Notes: a model not told the origin generated them from the letters alone. DNA of 64,000 nucleotides from Bacillus sp. FJAT-25509 (GCF_001420605.1 NZ_LJIZ01000008.1:1-64000); one strand, 5' to 3'; positions 36,027 to 44,844 are shown, numbered from the stretch's first letter. Made by a program: numbers and translations.

Positions 36027-36054
36027 GAAAAAACCCCTTTCTCTTTCTAAGTTA

Positions 36055-36068
36055 GGAAAACGTTTATA
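36055..36068 (-). promoter_or_regulatory. LacI-type (cre or MalR-like) operator, proximal
   Basis: GGAAAACGTTTATA, centred on CG with an AAACGTTT core, about 30 bases upstream of the amylopullulanase start. It fits a loose cre consensus. Confidence 0.5.
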
Positions 36069-36112
36069 CAAAAGATGCAATAAAAATATGTATGTAGGTA
36101 ATGCTTACTTAT

Positions 36113-36126
36113 TGCAAACGTTTGCA
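36113..36126 (-). promoter_or_regulatory. Perfect LacI-type palindrome (cre or MalR-like), distal
   Basis: TGCAAACGTTTGCA is a perfect 14-base palindrome about 87 bases upstream of the amylopullulanase start. It fits CcpA cre sites as well as maltose-regulator operators, so carbon-source control is expected. Confidence 0.7.
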
Positions 36127-36441
36127 CAAATTGTTTTCAAAATAATTATATCTTTTTATTAACACAAATCAATGGAAAATAGCAAAATAATACAAATTTT
36201 CTGAATTATGGACACTTAATGTCAGTCATAGAAAGGCTCATATAAATAATCTTTCTGTCTTTGTTTTGAATGAATAAGTAAGATGCAATTCCTAGTATTA
36301 TAAAAGCAGTTACCATCGTATTATTTAATGAAACAACTTTATTTAAATTAGTAAATATTTTCTCGAATATTCTAGTTCACTAAATGAATTATCCGCAATT
36401 GTTATTGAAGATATTGCCCAATAATTAAAGGAGGCCTTCAT
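36127..36441. other. Intergenic region with a possible minus-strand relic
   Basis: 315 bases. On the minus strand a frame from about 36385 down to a stop at 36206 encodes a membrane-helix-like peptide (VTAFIILGIASYLFI) but has no start with a ribosome site, so it may be a fragment. AAAGGAGG at 36428 serves the next gene. Confidence 0.35.
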
Positions 36442-37668
36442 ATGATCAAGACGAATGCTAATCGGCTTCAAAGATTAATTGAGTTGTTTAGTGAATATGG
36501 TAAAACGGAAAACAATGGAGTAACTAGACTAGCATTATCTACTGAAGATATTGCTGTAAGGAAGAAATTTCAAGCGTTATGTGAAGAAGTGGGAATGACA
36601 GTAAAGCATGATGATATGGGGAATATGTATGCTACTTTACCAGGGAAAAAAAACCTACCTCCAATTGTAATTGGTTCCCATTTGGACTCAGTTATAAAGG
36701 GAGGACGTTTCGACGGCGTACTAGGTGTACTTACAGCTTTAGAGACTGTTTATACAATTATAGATGAAAAGATTGAATTAGATTATCCAATTACCGTTGT
36801 CAATTTTACAAATGAAGAAGGGGCAAGGTTTGAGCCATCTCTTATGTCTTCTGGCGTACTATCAGGTAAATTTGATAAAAAGAAGATGATTGCTTCTACA
36901 GATAAAAATGGAATTACATTTGCAAAAGCATTAAATGAAAGCGGTTTCTATGGTTCTGAAGCAAATCGCTTAAAAGAAGCTAGCGCGTATATCGAACTAC
37001 ATATTGAACAAGGACCTGTACTGGAACGGAAAAACTTAGAAATCGGGGTAGTAGAAGGTGTACTAGGAATGGTATGCTACGAAATCTCTGTATTTGGAGA
37101 ATCCAATCATGCAGGTACGACGCCAATCAGCATGCGTAAAGATCCGATGTTCACTGCTGCTAATGTGGTGGTAGATTTACAAAAGCAATTACAAAGACTA
37201 GATTCAGAGCTCGTTTACACAATCGGTCGTATAAATGCATATCCAAATATTCATACGGTCATTCCTTCAGAAGTAACCTTTACTTTAGAGGCGAGACATA
37301 AAGATCCGAGTGTTATTGTAGAAGTTACACGAATGGTTGAAGAATTACCAGTAAATATAAGTGGCTGTCCAATCAAATCCACCCGACTATGGGATCGAGA
37401 CACAGTTGACTTTGATGAAGAAGTAGTCAATGCTGTGGAATATGCTTGCAAAGAGTTAGGGTATAAAGAAAATCGAATGTATAGCGGCGCTGGGCATGAT
37501 GCTCAATTCATTGCTTCCTATATTCCAACAGCTATGATTTTTGTACCAAGTGTAAATGGATATAGTCATCGTGAAGATGAATTAACTTCATATGAGGATT
37601 GTGCTAAAGGGGCGAATGTTTTACTTAATAGTGTGTTAAAACTTTGTCTTGAGAAAGTGAAGAAATAG
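36442..37668 (+). CDS. M20-type Zn amidohydrolase (N-carbamoyl-amino-acid hydrolase / allantoate amidohydrolase family)
   Basis: 408 residues, typical of the HyuC/AllC family. Metal-site motifs: GSHLDSV (about 80), GRFDGVLGVL (about 92), NEEGARF (about 128), ELHIEQGP (about 190), and C-terminal GAGHDAQ and GYSHREDE. These enzymes hydrolyse N-carbamoyl amino acids or ureido acids with two metal ions. AAAGGAGG fixes the start. The gene stands alone; no hydantoinase, allantoinase or transporter is adjacent, so the exact substrate is open. It is followed by repeat copy D and a terminator. Confidence 0.85.
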   Translation: MIKTNANRLQRLIELFSEYGKTENNGVTRLALSTEDIAVRKKFQALCEEVGMTVKHDDMGNMYATLPGKKNLPPIVIGSHLDSVIKGGRFDGVLGVLTALETVYTIIDEKIELDYPITVVNFTNEEGARFEPSLMSSGVLSGKFDKKKMIASTDKNGITFAKALNESGFYGSEANRLKEASAYIELHIEQGPVLERKNLEIGVVEGVLGMVCYEISVFGESNHAGTTPISMRKDPMFTAANVVVDLQKQLQRLDSELVYTIGRINAYPNIHTVIPSEVTFTLEARHKDPSVIVEVTRMVEELPVNISGCPIKSTRLWDRDTVDFDEEVVNAVEYACKELGYKENRMYSGAGHDAQFIASYIPTAMIFVPSVNGYSHREDELTSYEDCAKGANVLLNSVLKLCLEKVKK

Positions 37669-37690
37669 GGTTTGTTCATAAAAAACTCTG

Positions 37691-37740
37691 GTGATATGCA
37701 AGTAGAGTATGTGACTGAGCTGTTTTAAAATTTAATTAAT
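37691..37740 (+). repeat. Intergenic repeat module, copy D (divergent)
   Basis: ATGCAAGTAGAGTATGTGAC followed by TGAGCTGTTTTAAAA, aligned with copies A-C with more changes. As with copy A it is followed by an AAGGCAACG-type terminator. Confidence 0.55.
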
Positions 37741-37749
37741 ATATCTAAA

Positions 37750-37789
37750 AAAGGCAACGTATACAATGGTACGTTGCCTTTCCTTCTTT
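37750..37789 (+). terminator. Rho-independent terminator
   Basis: AAAGGCAACGTA and TACGTTGCCTTT form a perfect 12-bp stem followed by a T-rich stretch. Confidence 0.85.
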
Positions 37790-38071
37790 ATGAAAGAAGG
37801 TTTCTAAATTAAGAATTTTTTTGTATTTACTTATGTAAATTTGAATGATTGCTATTAAATGGAGCTCTTCTAATTAAATTAAGAAAATGGTAAATTAAGC
37901 CTTATTAATATTATTGTATACAATGTGAGTGCGAGGATGTAAACTAAATTTGTGAAACGAGTAACAAACTTAATTTGTTTTGTGAAATATGTAACAAACT
38001 ATTTAAGTTAGTTTGTAGTTTTCGTTTCAATTAAGTAAATTAACTAGCTACATCTTAGGAGGAACATCATA

Positions 38072-40534
38072 GTGAAAGAGCAATTTAAGTCAGTTCGAAA
38101 AGTTTTATCTTCAACAGTAATCGCTGCTATAGTCGCAACCTCAGTAACCCCAGCGTATGCTGCTTCGTCTTATACAACTTATGTAAATGCATCAAAGGCA
38201 ACAGATAAATTTGTAAAAGCTGGCCTACCTAAGCAAACTTCTGATGAAAAAAGAATCGCATCATTAGAATCTACAGCTAGAAAAGAAGTAGCAAAATTAA
38301 CGAGTAAATATAAAACAAAGAAAAGCTTATTTACTAAACAAATTACGAGTCAACACAACAAAGTAGTTTCTTATGAAGCATTAGAAGATAAAGCAGAAAA
38401 AGGTGCAAATGATGCAATTAAAAAATTTGAAGCATTTAAGGGTAATGTTACAGTAAAAACAACAAGCACTGAAGTGACTGCTCATTATAATGATGCTTTG
38501 AAAGCAATAAATAATTTAAAATATGCAAATGTTAAATCAGCTTTTATTTCAAAGTTGACTAGCATTAAGTCGGACATTACAAAGAAAATTGCTGGATTAC
38601 AGGTTTCAAGTATAAGCAATATTAGCGACATTAAAGTTAACGGCAAAGAAAATGTACCCCTTCCAAAAACAGTAGTCGTAACACTAGTAAACGGTACAAA
38701 GGTTTCTAAAGCTGTTCAATGGAATCAAACTAACTTTAGCAAGGCAGGCACTTATACTGTTTATGGTACTGTAGCTGATACAACGAAGAAGGCAAGCGTA
38801 AAAGTTGTAGTTGCTGGACCAGTCATGATCGCAAATTCAGAGGACTATGTACATGTACAGGACTTCAAATTTTCAAATAACTATAATGCTGGATATTTTG
38901 CTTATAAAGTAGGATTTAAACTAGACGTAAATGAATTACCATCTAGCTTATTAAAAGAAATTAAAATTACGTTGATTGATGAAAAGGGAAATACAATTGC
39001 AACTAAAACAGCTTCTGGTACTCAAATCGACCAATTAAAAGTCGACGGTGGTATGATCAGTACGGAGTTTATCCAAAGTGATAAAGTGGTAAAGGACGAT
39101 TGGTGGACAAGTTCAGCTTACGACTTAACAACACCGTCAAAAGCAGTGATACAAATCACAGATAAATATCAAAATATTTATAAAGTAGAAAATAGCAATC
39201 CAAGTGGAATTCCTAATAGCATTATGTTATCAAGCCAAAATAGCACAAGTAATTTCACGGATATCCAATCAGCAGTAGATGCCGCTCAAGATGGAGATTC
39301 AATTTATATTCCTAAAGGAACGTACGAATTAAATAAACAAATTAGAATTGAAAAAGCACTTACTTTAATTGGAGCAGGAGATTCAACAGTTATTAAAAAA
39401 GGTTCTACATCTTGGACAAACACTACAGGAACAAAAGGTTATGCCTCATTAATTACAGTAAATAGTGGAGATAAAGCAGTTAAACTTCAAAACATTACAG
39501 TAATAGGTGCAGCGAATATCACAATGACAGGATCTGGTTCAGGAACTGATTATGGAAGCGGTATAAATGTAGTTAGTTCTTCAGATGTAACTTTAAATAA
39601 TGTTAAGTCAACAAACAATGCAGCAGCTGGCTTAATCGTAAACAGTTCAAATGTTACAGCTAACAATTTTAATACAAGTGGAAACAGTTGGTATGGTGTA
39701 AATGTCGATAAGAGCGCAAGTGGAGATGCGAGCTTTACTTTAACAGGCAACAGTGTGATTAGTGAAGCTACTCCAATCATGTCAGATAAATCAACAAATG
39801 TAACAGTAGATGTAAAAGGTTATACTGCTTATCCTATTGAAGGAACAACATCAACAGTATGGAACAATAAAGTTCCAGAAAATTTTATTAAACTAACAAA
39901 TGCAAATAGCACAAGTTATTACTCAAACCTTGAAAATGCAGTAAATGCCGCACAAGATGGAGATACAATCAAAGTACCGGCTGGAACATACAAATTAAAT
40001 AGCCAGCTTAGAATAGAAAAATCAATTACGATTATTGGAGCAGGAGATTCAACAGTTATTACAAAAGGTACTGCACCATGGACAAACGCAACTGGAACAA
40101 AAGGCTATGCATCATTAATTACAGTAAATAGCGGAGATAAAGCTGTAACTCTAGAAAATCTAAAAGTGACAGGTGCCGCGAATATCACAATGACAGGATC
40201 TGGTTCAGGAACTGACTATGGTAGTGGTATAAATGTAGTAAGCTCAACAAATGTAACTTTAAATAACATCACTTTAACAAATAATGCAGCAGCAGGTTTA
40301 ATTGTAAATAGCTCAAATGTTACAGCAAACAATTTAAATACAAGCGGAAACAGTTGGTATGGTGTAAATGTTGATAAGAAGGCTAGCGGAAATGCAAGCT
40401 TTAATCTAACAGGTAATGGTGTAATAGGAGAAAATACGAAAATCTATTCAGAGTCACCAGACTATGTTACTGTAAATGCTCAAGGTTATACTTCTAGTGT
40501 AATTACAGGCGGAGCAATGGTTTGGACTAAATAA
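38072..40534 (+). CDS. Secreted right-handed beta-helix protein with tandem duplication
   Basis: 820 residues from GTG 38072 with TTAGGAGGAAC upstream. The signal peptide ends at PAYAAS (about 30). Residues 35-185 are helical and charged. Residues 190-250 form a Big_4-like Ig domain (KTVVVTLVNGTKVSKAVQW). After a linker, residues about 390-600 and 610-820 are two copies of a parallel beta-helix unit, each starting with NAAQDGD or DAAQDGD then IYIPKGTYEL or IKVPAGTYKL, and containing the identical block NITMTGSGSGTDYGSGINVV. Such helices bind or cleave polysaccharides, but no pectate-lyase catalytic set is evident. It has its own terminator and may be a surface adhesin or glycan-binding protein (inference). 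Confidence 0.82.
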   Translation: MKEQFKSVRKVLSSTVIAAIVATSVTPAYAASSYTTYVNASKATDKFVKAGLPKQTSDEKRIASLESTARKEVAKLTSKYKTKKSLFTKQITSQHNKVVSYEALEDKAEKGANDAIKKFEAFKGNVTVKTTSTEVTAHYNDALKAINNLKYANVKSAFISKLTSIKSDITKKIAGLQVSSISNISDIKVNGKENVPLPKTVVVTLVNGTKVSKAVQWNQTNFSKAGTYTVYGTVADTTKKASVKVVVAGPVMIANSEDYVHVQDFKFSNNYNAGYFAYKVGFKLDVNELPSSLLKEIKITLIDEKGNTIATKTASGTQIDQLKVDGGMISTEFIQSDKVVKDDWWTSSAYDLTTPSKAVIQITDKYQNIYKVENSNPSGIPNSIMLSSQNSTSNFTDIQSAVDAAQDGDSIYIPKGTYELNKQIRIEKALTLIGAGDSTVIKKGSTSWTNTTGTKGYASLITVNSGDKAVKLQNITVIGAANITMTGSGSGTDYGSGINVVSSSDVTLNNVKSTNNAAAGLIVNSSNVTANNFNTSGNSWYGVNVDKSASGDASFTLTGNSVISEATPIMSDKSTNVTVDVKGYTAYPIEGTTSTVWNNKVPENFIKLTNANSTSYYSNLENAVNAAQDGDTIKVPAGTYKLNSQLRIEKSITIIGAGDSTVITKGTAPWTNATGTKGYASLITVNSGDKAVTLENLKVTGAANITMTGSGSGTDYGSGINVVSSTNVTLNNITLTNNAAAGLIVNSSNVTANNLNTSGNSWYGVNVDKKASGNASFNLTGNGVIGENTKIYSESPDYVTVNAQGYTSSVITGGAMVWTK
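39240..40530 (+). repeat. Two in-frame tandem copies of a 666-bp unit
   Basis: The second beta-helix unit repeats the first with a shift of 666 bases (222 codons), measured at GGAGCAGGAGATTCAACAG (39371 and 40037). Conservation is high at DNA level, so the duplication is fairly recent. Confidence 0.85.
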
Positions 40535-40550
40535 TCTAAGTAACTATTTT

Positions 40551-40590
40551 AAAACACCCTATTCCTTAAAGGAGATAGGGTGTTTTCTTT
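40551..40590 (+). terminator. Rho-independent terminator
   Basis: AAAACACCCTAT pairs with ATAGGGTGTTTT and is followed by CTTTTT. Confidence 0.9.
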
Positions 40591-40632
40591 TTATGATTTA
40601 ATAAAAGAAATACTATGTAATCCTAAAACAAC

Positions 40633-40686
40633 TTTACGAATTATTTACAATCGTTTAAAACTAGGTTAATTATTCTTTTCTATAGT
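40633..40686 (+). promoter_or_regulatory. PhoP box and -10 of the first pstS
   Basis: Four hexamers, TTTACG, TTTACA, TTAAAA and TTAATT, start at 40633, 40644, 40655 and 40666, exactly 11 bases apart, as in Bacillus PhoP boxes. TATAGT at 40681 is the -10. Induction by phosphate starvation is expected. Confidence 0.85.
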
Positions 40687-40731
40687 TAGAGATGTAGAAA
40701 ATAATAATTTTCCTTAGGAGGACAAACAATA

Positions 40732-41628
40732 ATGAAACGTGGATTAAAATTAACATTTGCAGCAATGGCTATTACAGGTATGTTAGCAGGATGTTCTAAT
40801 AAAGACGAAAAAACAACTGGCAAGACTAGTACAGATGATAAAAAAGTAGAATTAACAGGAACAATTGGTGCTGCAGGATCAACAGCATTACAACCACTAG
40901 CTGACGAAGCAGCAACTGAATTTATGGCGAAGTTCCCACAAGTATCAATTACAGTTCAAGGTGGCGGTAGTGGTACTGGTGTAAACCAAGTATCTACTGG
41001 AGCAATTCAAATTGGTAACTCAGATGTACCTGCTGCTGAAAAATTAGAAGATAAATCTTTAGCAAGTTCATTAGTAGAAGCTAAAGTTGCTGGTGTTGGT
41101 TACTCAATGGTTACAAATAAAGATGTTGGTGTAGATTCACTTACACTTCAACAAATTGAAGATATTTTCGCTGGAAAAGTAGCAAACTGGAAAGAAGTTG
41201 GCGGTAAAGATGAGAAAATTAATGTAATTAATCGTCCAGCATCATCTGGTACTCGTGCAGCGTTTGAAAAGAAAATTATGAAAGACGTTAAGATTAATGA
41301 TGGCGTAGGAACAGTTCAAGATTCAAACGGTGCAGTTGAACAAGCTGTAAACTCTACTCCTGGTGCAATTTCTTATCTTGCTAATTCATATTTAATTGGC
41401 GATAAAAAAGACGCTTTAAAAACTGTGAAAATTGATGGAAAAGAATCTTCAACTGATAACATTACTTCTGGTGCATACCCATTCTATTCATATGAGTATA
41501 TGATTACAAAAGGTGATGCAAAATCTCCAGTAAAAGAATATATTGAATTCATTAGTGGCGATGAATTTGCTAATAAGTTAGTTGAAATGGGCTATATCCC
41601 AGCTTCAGAAATGTCAGGTTTACAATAA
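40732..41628 (+). CDS. pstS: Phosphate ABC transporter substrate-binding lipoprotein PstS (copy 1)
   Basis: 298 residues. Signal with lipobox MLAGC (Cys about 21), then the phosphate-binding fold: GAAGSTALQPL (first anion loop), VQGGGSGTGVNQV, IGNSDVPA, INRPASSGTR and NGAVEQAV, as in PstS. It captures phosphate outside the cell for PstCAB. TTAGGAGG precedes ATG 40732. It has its own PhoP box and a terminator at 41641, so it can be expressed apart from pstS2-pstCA. It is nearly identical to the copy at 42101, including the DNA of the signal region. Confidence 0.92.
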   Translation: MKRGLKLTFAAMAITGMLAGCSNKDEKTTGKTSTDDKKVELTGTIGAAGSTALQPLADEAATEFMAKFPQVSITVQGGGSGTGVNQVSTGAIQIGNSDVPAAEKLEDKSLASSLVEAKVAGVGYSMVTNKDVGVDSLTLQQIEDIFAGKVANWKEVGGKDEKINVINRPASSGTRAAFEKKIMKDVKINDGVGTVQDSNGAVEQAVNSTPGAISYLANSYLIGDKKDALKTVKIDGKESSTDNITSGAYPFYSYEYMITKGDAKSPVKEYIEFISGDEFANKLVEMGYIPASEMSGLQ

Positions 41629-41640
41629 TAATGTAATTTG

Positions 41641-41688
41641 AGCTGACTCTAAAGGTCTATGACTTTTTGAGTCAGCTTTTTTTATTTC
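41641..41688 (+). terminator. Rho-independent terminator
   Basis: AGCTGACTC pairs with GAGTCAGCT and is followed by seven T, 12 bases after pstS copy 1. Confidence 0.85.
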
Positions 41689-41710
41689 TTTGTAATGGAC
41701 AAAAAGCTTT

Positions 41711-41794
41711 TTTCAACAAATTCCGTCGCTATATCAACAAAAAGCATCACTTTATCAACGAGGTTCACAGCTATATCAATTAAAGTCACTATAT
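41711..41794. repeat. Four tandem 21-bp degenerate repeats (TATCAAC-type)
   Basis: TTTCAAC, TATCAAC, TATCAAC and TATCAAT begin at 41711, 41732, 41753 and 41774, exactly 21 bases apart, with partly conserved spacers. They lie between the pstS1 terminator and the second PhoP box. Confidence 0.75.
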
Positions 41795-41970
41795 GTTCGG
41801 GCTTTTCAATATTGACTACGTTAACGATCAACATGATGAAACTACTTAAAAAGTAAAGTTAGTATTAAGTAGTTTTCTACTTTATATTTAGTAAGTTTTA
41901 ATAAATACTTGATAGTTTAACGCAACGTTTAGTGCCCTTATATCGACTAAATATACAATTCTTAAAAAGA

Positions 41971-42024
41971 TTTACAATTTCTTTACGATTGATTAAAACT
42001 TGCTTAACCTAAAAACTTTAAAGT
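41971..42024 (+). promoter_or_regulatory. PhoP box and -10 of the second pstS
   Basis: TTTACA, TTTACG, TTAAAA and TTAACC start at 41971, 41982, 41993 and 42004 (11-base phasing). TAAAGT at 42019 is the -10, the same 15-base offset from the last hexamer as in copy 1. Confidence 0.85.
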
Positions 42025-42100
42025 AGAGAATGTAAGAGAGAAACAAACAAAAATAAAAAACAAAATTAAAAATAAAAACAAACATTTTAGGGGGATTAAA

Positions 42101-42994
42101 ATGAAACGTGGATTAAAATTAACATTTGCAGCAATGGCTATTACAGGTATGTTAGCAGGATGTTCTAATAAAGATGATAAAACAACTGGAAAGACTTCAG
42201 ATGATAAAAAAGTAGAATTAACAGGAACAATTGGTGCTGCTGGATCAACAGCATTACAACCACTAGCTGATGAAGCGGCTACTGAATTTATGGCTAAGTT
42301 CCCACAAGTATCAATTACAGTTCAAGGTGGCGGTAGTGGTACTGGGGTAAACCAAGTATCTACTGGAGCAATTCAAATTGGTAACTCAGATGTACCAGCT
42401 GCTGATAAATTAGAAGATAAAACTTTAGCAAGTTCATTAGTAGAAGCAAAAGTTGCTGGTGTTGGTTACTCAATGGTAACGAATAAAGATGTTGGTGTAG
42501 ACTCACTTACACTTCAACAAATTGAAGATATTTTCGCTGGAAAAGTAACGAACTGGAAAGAAGTTGGCGGTAAAGATGAAAAAATTAATGTAATTAATCG
42601 TCCAGCATCATCTGGTACACGTGCAGCATTTGAAAAGAAAATTATGAAAGACGTTAAGATTAATGATGGCGTAGGAACAGTACAAGACTCAAACGGTGCA
42701 GTTGAGCAAGCTGTAAACTCTACTCCAGGTGCAATCTCGTACCTTGCTAACTCATATTTAATCGGCGATAAAAAAGATGCTTTAAAAACTGTGAAAATTG
42801 ATGGAAAAGAATCTACTACAGACAATATCGTTTCAGGTGATTACCCATTCTATTCTTATGAGTACATGATTACAAAAGGCGATGCGAAATCTCCTGTAAA
42901 AGAATATATTGAATTTATTAGTGGCGACGAGTTTTCTAATAAGTTAGTTGAGATGGGTTATATCCCAGCTTCGAAAATGGCAGGCTTAGAATAA
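42101..42994 (+). CDS. pstS: Phosphate ABC transporter substrate-binding lipoprotein PstS (copy 2)
   Basis: 297 residues, one fewer than copy 1, with the same lipobox (MLAGC) and phosphate-loop motifs (GAAGSTALQPL, GGGSGTGVNQV, RPASSGTR). Differences from copy 1 are few and conservative, mainly in the linker after the lipid-anchored Cys and near the C-terminus (KMAGLE versus EMSGLQ). GGGGG lies about 8 bases before ATG. It is followed by a hairpin and then pstC and pstA, so this copy heads the transporter operon. Confidence 0.92.
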   Translation: MKRGLKLTFAAMAITGMLAGCSNKDDKTTGKTSDDKKVELTGTIGAAGSTALQPLADEAATEFMAKFPQVSITVQGGGSGTGVNQVSTGAIQIGNSDVPAADKLEDKTLASSLVEAKVAGVGYSMVTNKDVGVDSLTLQQIEDIFAGKVTNWKEVGGKDEKINVINRPASSGTRAAFEKKIMKDVKINDGVGTVQDSNGAVEQAVNSTPGAISYLANSYLIGDKKDALKTVKIDGKESTTDNIVSGDYPFYSYEYMITKGDAKSPVKEYIEFISGDEFSNKLVEMGYIPASKMAGLE

Positions 42995-43003
42995 TATAAA
43001 AAA

Positions 43004-43030
43004 TGAGAGTTGGTTTTATACCAACTCTCA
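43004..43030 (+). other. Intercistronic hairpin between pstS2 and pstC
   Basis: TGAGAGTTGGT and ACCAACTCTCA form a perfect 11-bp stem with no following T tract. It probably stabilises or processes the pstS mRNA end, giving more PstS than PstCA. Confidence 0.65.
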
Positions 43031-43063
43031 AACTAATTTATTAATGGATGATAGGGGTTTATC

Positions 43064-43960
43064 ATGAATTTCAAAAAAAGAAACTTTTTTCTAATTGAAT
43101 ACCTTGGAAGAACTCTTGTAACTTTATGTGGTTTCTTAATGATCGGTATTACAATAGCAATAATAGGATTTATTGTTAGTAAAGGGATTCAATCATTTAC
43201 AGTAAGTGATATATCGTTAAGTGAAATTTTGTTTTCAAAACATTGGAGTCCGAATAATGCTTCAAACCCAACATATGGTGCTTTAATCTTTATTGTTGGA
43301 TCAATTCTTGTATCTGTTGGCGCTGTAATTATAGCTGCACCAATTGCGATTGCATTAGCAATTTTCATGAATTTTATTTCACCTAAGTTTGGTGAAAAAG
43401 TATTAATTCCAGTTTTAGAAATTCTAGTCGGTATTCCCTCAGTAGTTTATGGATTTCTTGGGGTAACAATATTAGTTCCACTTCTTAGAAATACTGTAGG
43501 TGGAGTAGGTTTTAGCTTAATTGCAGGGATTATTGTGCTTAGTATCATGATTTTACCGACAATTGCAAGTATAGCATCTGATGCTGTGCGAGCTGTTCCT
43601 AGAACTTATTTAGAAGCATCATATGGACTAGGCTCTACTAGATGGCAAGCAATTAAATTGGCAATTGTACCCGCTGCAAAAACAAACATTTTAACAGCAG
43701 TCGTTTTAGGTCTGGCTCGTGCATTTGGTGAAGCATTAGCTGTACAAATGGTAATCGGAAATACAGTTAAGTTCCCTAATGGTATTTTTGACCCAACAGC
43801 AACATTAACAGGAATTTTAACAATGGATATGGCAAATACATTAAACGGTACAGCTTGGAATAACACTTTATGGACTCTAGCAATGATCTTACTTTTAATA
43901 TCCTTCCTCTTTATACTTGTCATTCGATTAATTGGGAGAAAAGGAGGATATGAATCATGA
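43064..43960 (+). CDS. pstC: Phosphate ABC transporter permease PstC
   Basis: 298 residues with about six membrane helices. Family stretches include the NPTYGALIFIVGSI periplasmic/TM2 region, PSVVYGFLG, ILPTIASIASDAVRAVP and the coupling-helix EAA region EASYGLGSTRWQA followed by GLARAFGEALAVQMV. It forms the channel with PstA. ATAGGGG precedes the start. Its stop overlaps the pstA start (ATGA), so the two subunits are translationally coupled. Confidence 0.93.
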   Translation: MNFKKRNFFLIEYLGRTLVTLCGFLMIGITIAIIGFIVSKGIQSFTVSDISLSEILFSKHWSPNNASNPTYGALIFIVGSILVSVGAVIIAAPIAIALAIFMNFISPKFGEKVLIPVLEILVGIPSVVYGFLGVTILVPLLRNTVGGVGFSLIAGIIVLSIMILPTIASIASDAVRAVPRTYLEASYGLGSTRWQAIKLAIVPAAKTNILTAVVLGLARAFGEALAVQMVIGNTVKFPNGIFDPTATLTGILTMDMANTLNGTAWNNTLWTLAMILLLISFLFILVIRLIGRKGGYES

Positions 43961-44844
43961 TTGCAAGAAAAATGGATAAGATTTGGACGGGAATTCTTTG
44001 TTTAATAGCTGGCTTAGTTGTAATATTATTACTATTTTTATTAAGTGAAATTATTTTTAAAGGTTGGGGATTCTGGGACTTTGATTTCTTGTTTGGAAAA
44101 CCTAGTAATATTCAAGCAGGTGGTGGGATTGGACCACAACTTTTTAATTCATTTTATATCTTAGTGTTAACATTAATTATTTCAGTTCCGATTGGAGTTG
44201 GAGCTGGGATTTATATGGCAGAGTATGCAAAACCAGGTCGATTTTTAAATTTCTTAAGACTATGTATTGAAACGTTGGCTTCGTTGCCTTCAATCGTAGT
44301 AGGTTTATTCGGTTTATTAGTATTTGTAACAATGACTGGATGGGGTTACACATTAATTGGTGGTGCACTTGCGATTTCAATCTTAAATCTTCCAAGTTTA
44401 ACAAGGATAAGTGAAACAGCGTTATTAAATGTTCCTAAAACTAGTAAAGAAGGTAGTCTTGGATTAGGAGCTACAAAGTGGCAAACTATTACTAAAATTA
44501 GTATCCCAACAGCAATTCCACAATTAATTACGGGGATTATTTTAGCAGCTGGAAGAATTTTTGGTGAAGCAGCGGCATTAATCTATACTGCTGGACTTAC
44601 AACGCCTATTCTAAATAATGCTGCTCCATTAAATACACCGATGAATCCGTTTAATATTTTTAGACCAGCAGAAACGTTAACAGTTCATATCTGGAAATTA
44701 AATTCAGAAGGTATTGTTCCAGATGCACAAAGCATCGCTACAAAATCTGCTGCAGTCTTAATCGTAATGATCCTTTTATTTAATCTATTTGCTAGATTGT
44801 TTGCTAAGTTTTTAAATAGACGTTTTACAGGGGCAAAAAGATAA
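43957..44844 (+). CDS. pstA: Phosphate ABC transporter permease PstA
   Basis: 295 residues with six predicted helices. Typical motifs: GGIGPQLFNSFYIL, PIGVGAGIYMAEYA, LPSIVVGLFG and the EAA loop KEGSLGLGATKWQTI followed by GRIFGEAAALIYTAG. It partners PstC. AGGAGG lies just upstream within the end of pstC. A terminator follows directly, and no pstB ATPase or phoU lies in the 19 kb downstream, so the energising subunit must be encoded elsewhere. Confidence 0.93.
   Translation: MIARKMDKIWTGILCLIAGLVVILLLFLLSEIIFKGWGFWDFDFLFGKPSNIQAGGGIGPQLFNSFYILVLTLIISVPIGVGAGIYMAEYAKPGRFLNFLRLCIETLASLPSIVVGLFGLLVFVTMTGWGYTLIGGALAISILNLPSLTRISETALLNVPKTSKEGSLGLGATKWQTITKISIPTAIPQLITGIILAAGRIFGEAAALIYTAGLTTPILNNAAPLNTPMNPFNIFRPAETLTVHIWKLNSEGIVPDAQSIATKSAAVLIVMILLFNLFARLFAKFLNRRFTGAKR

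Noticed and set aside
41711-41794. Considered as a small CRISPR array
   Set aside because: Period is only 21 bases, the repeats are degenerate, spacers are not unique 30-mers and no cas gene is present.
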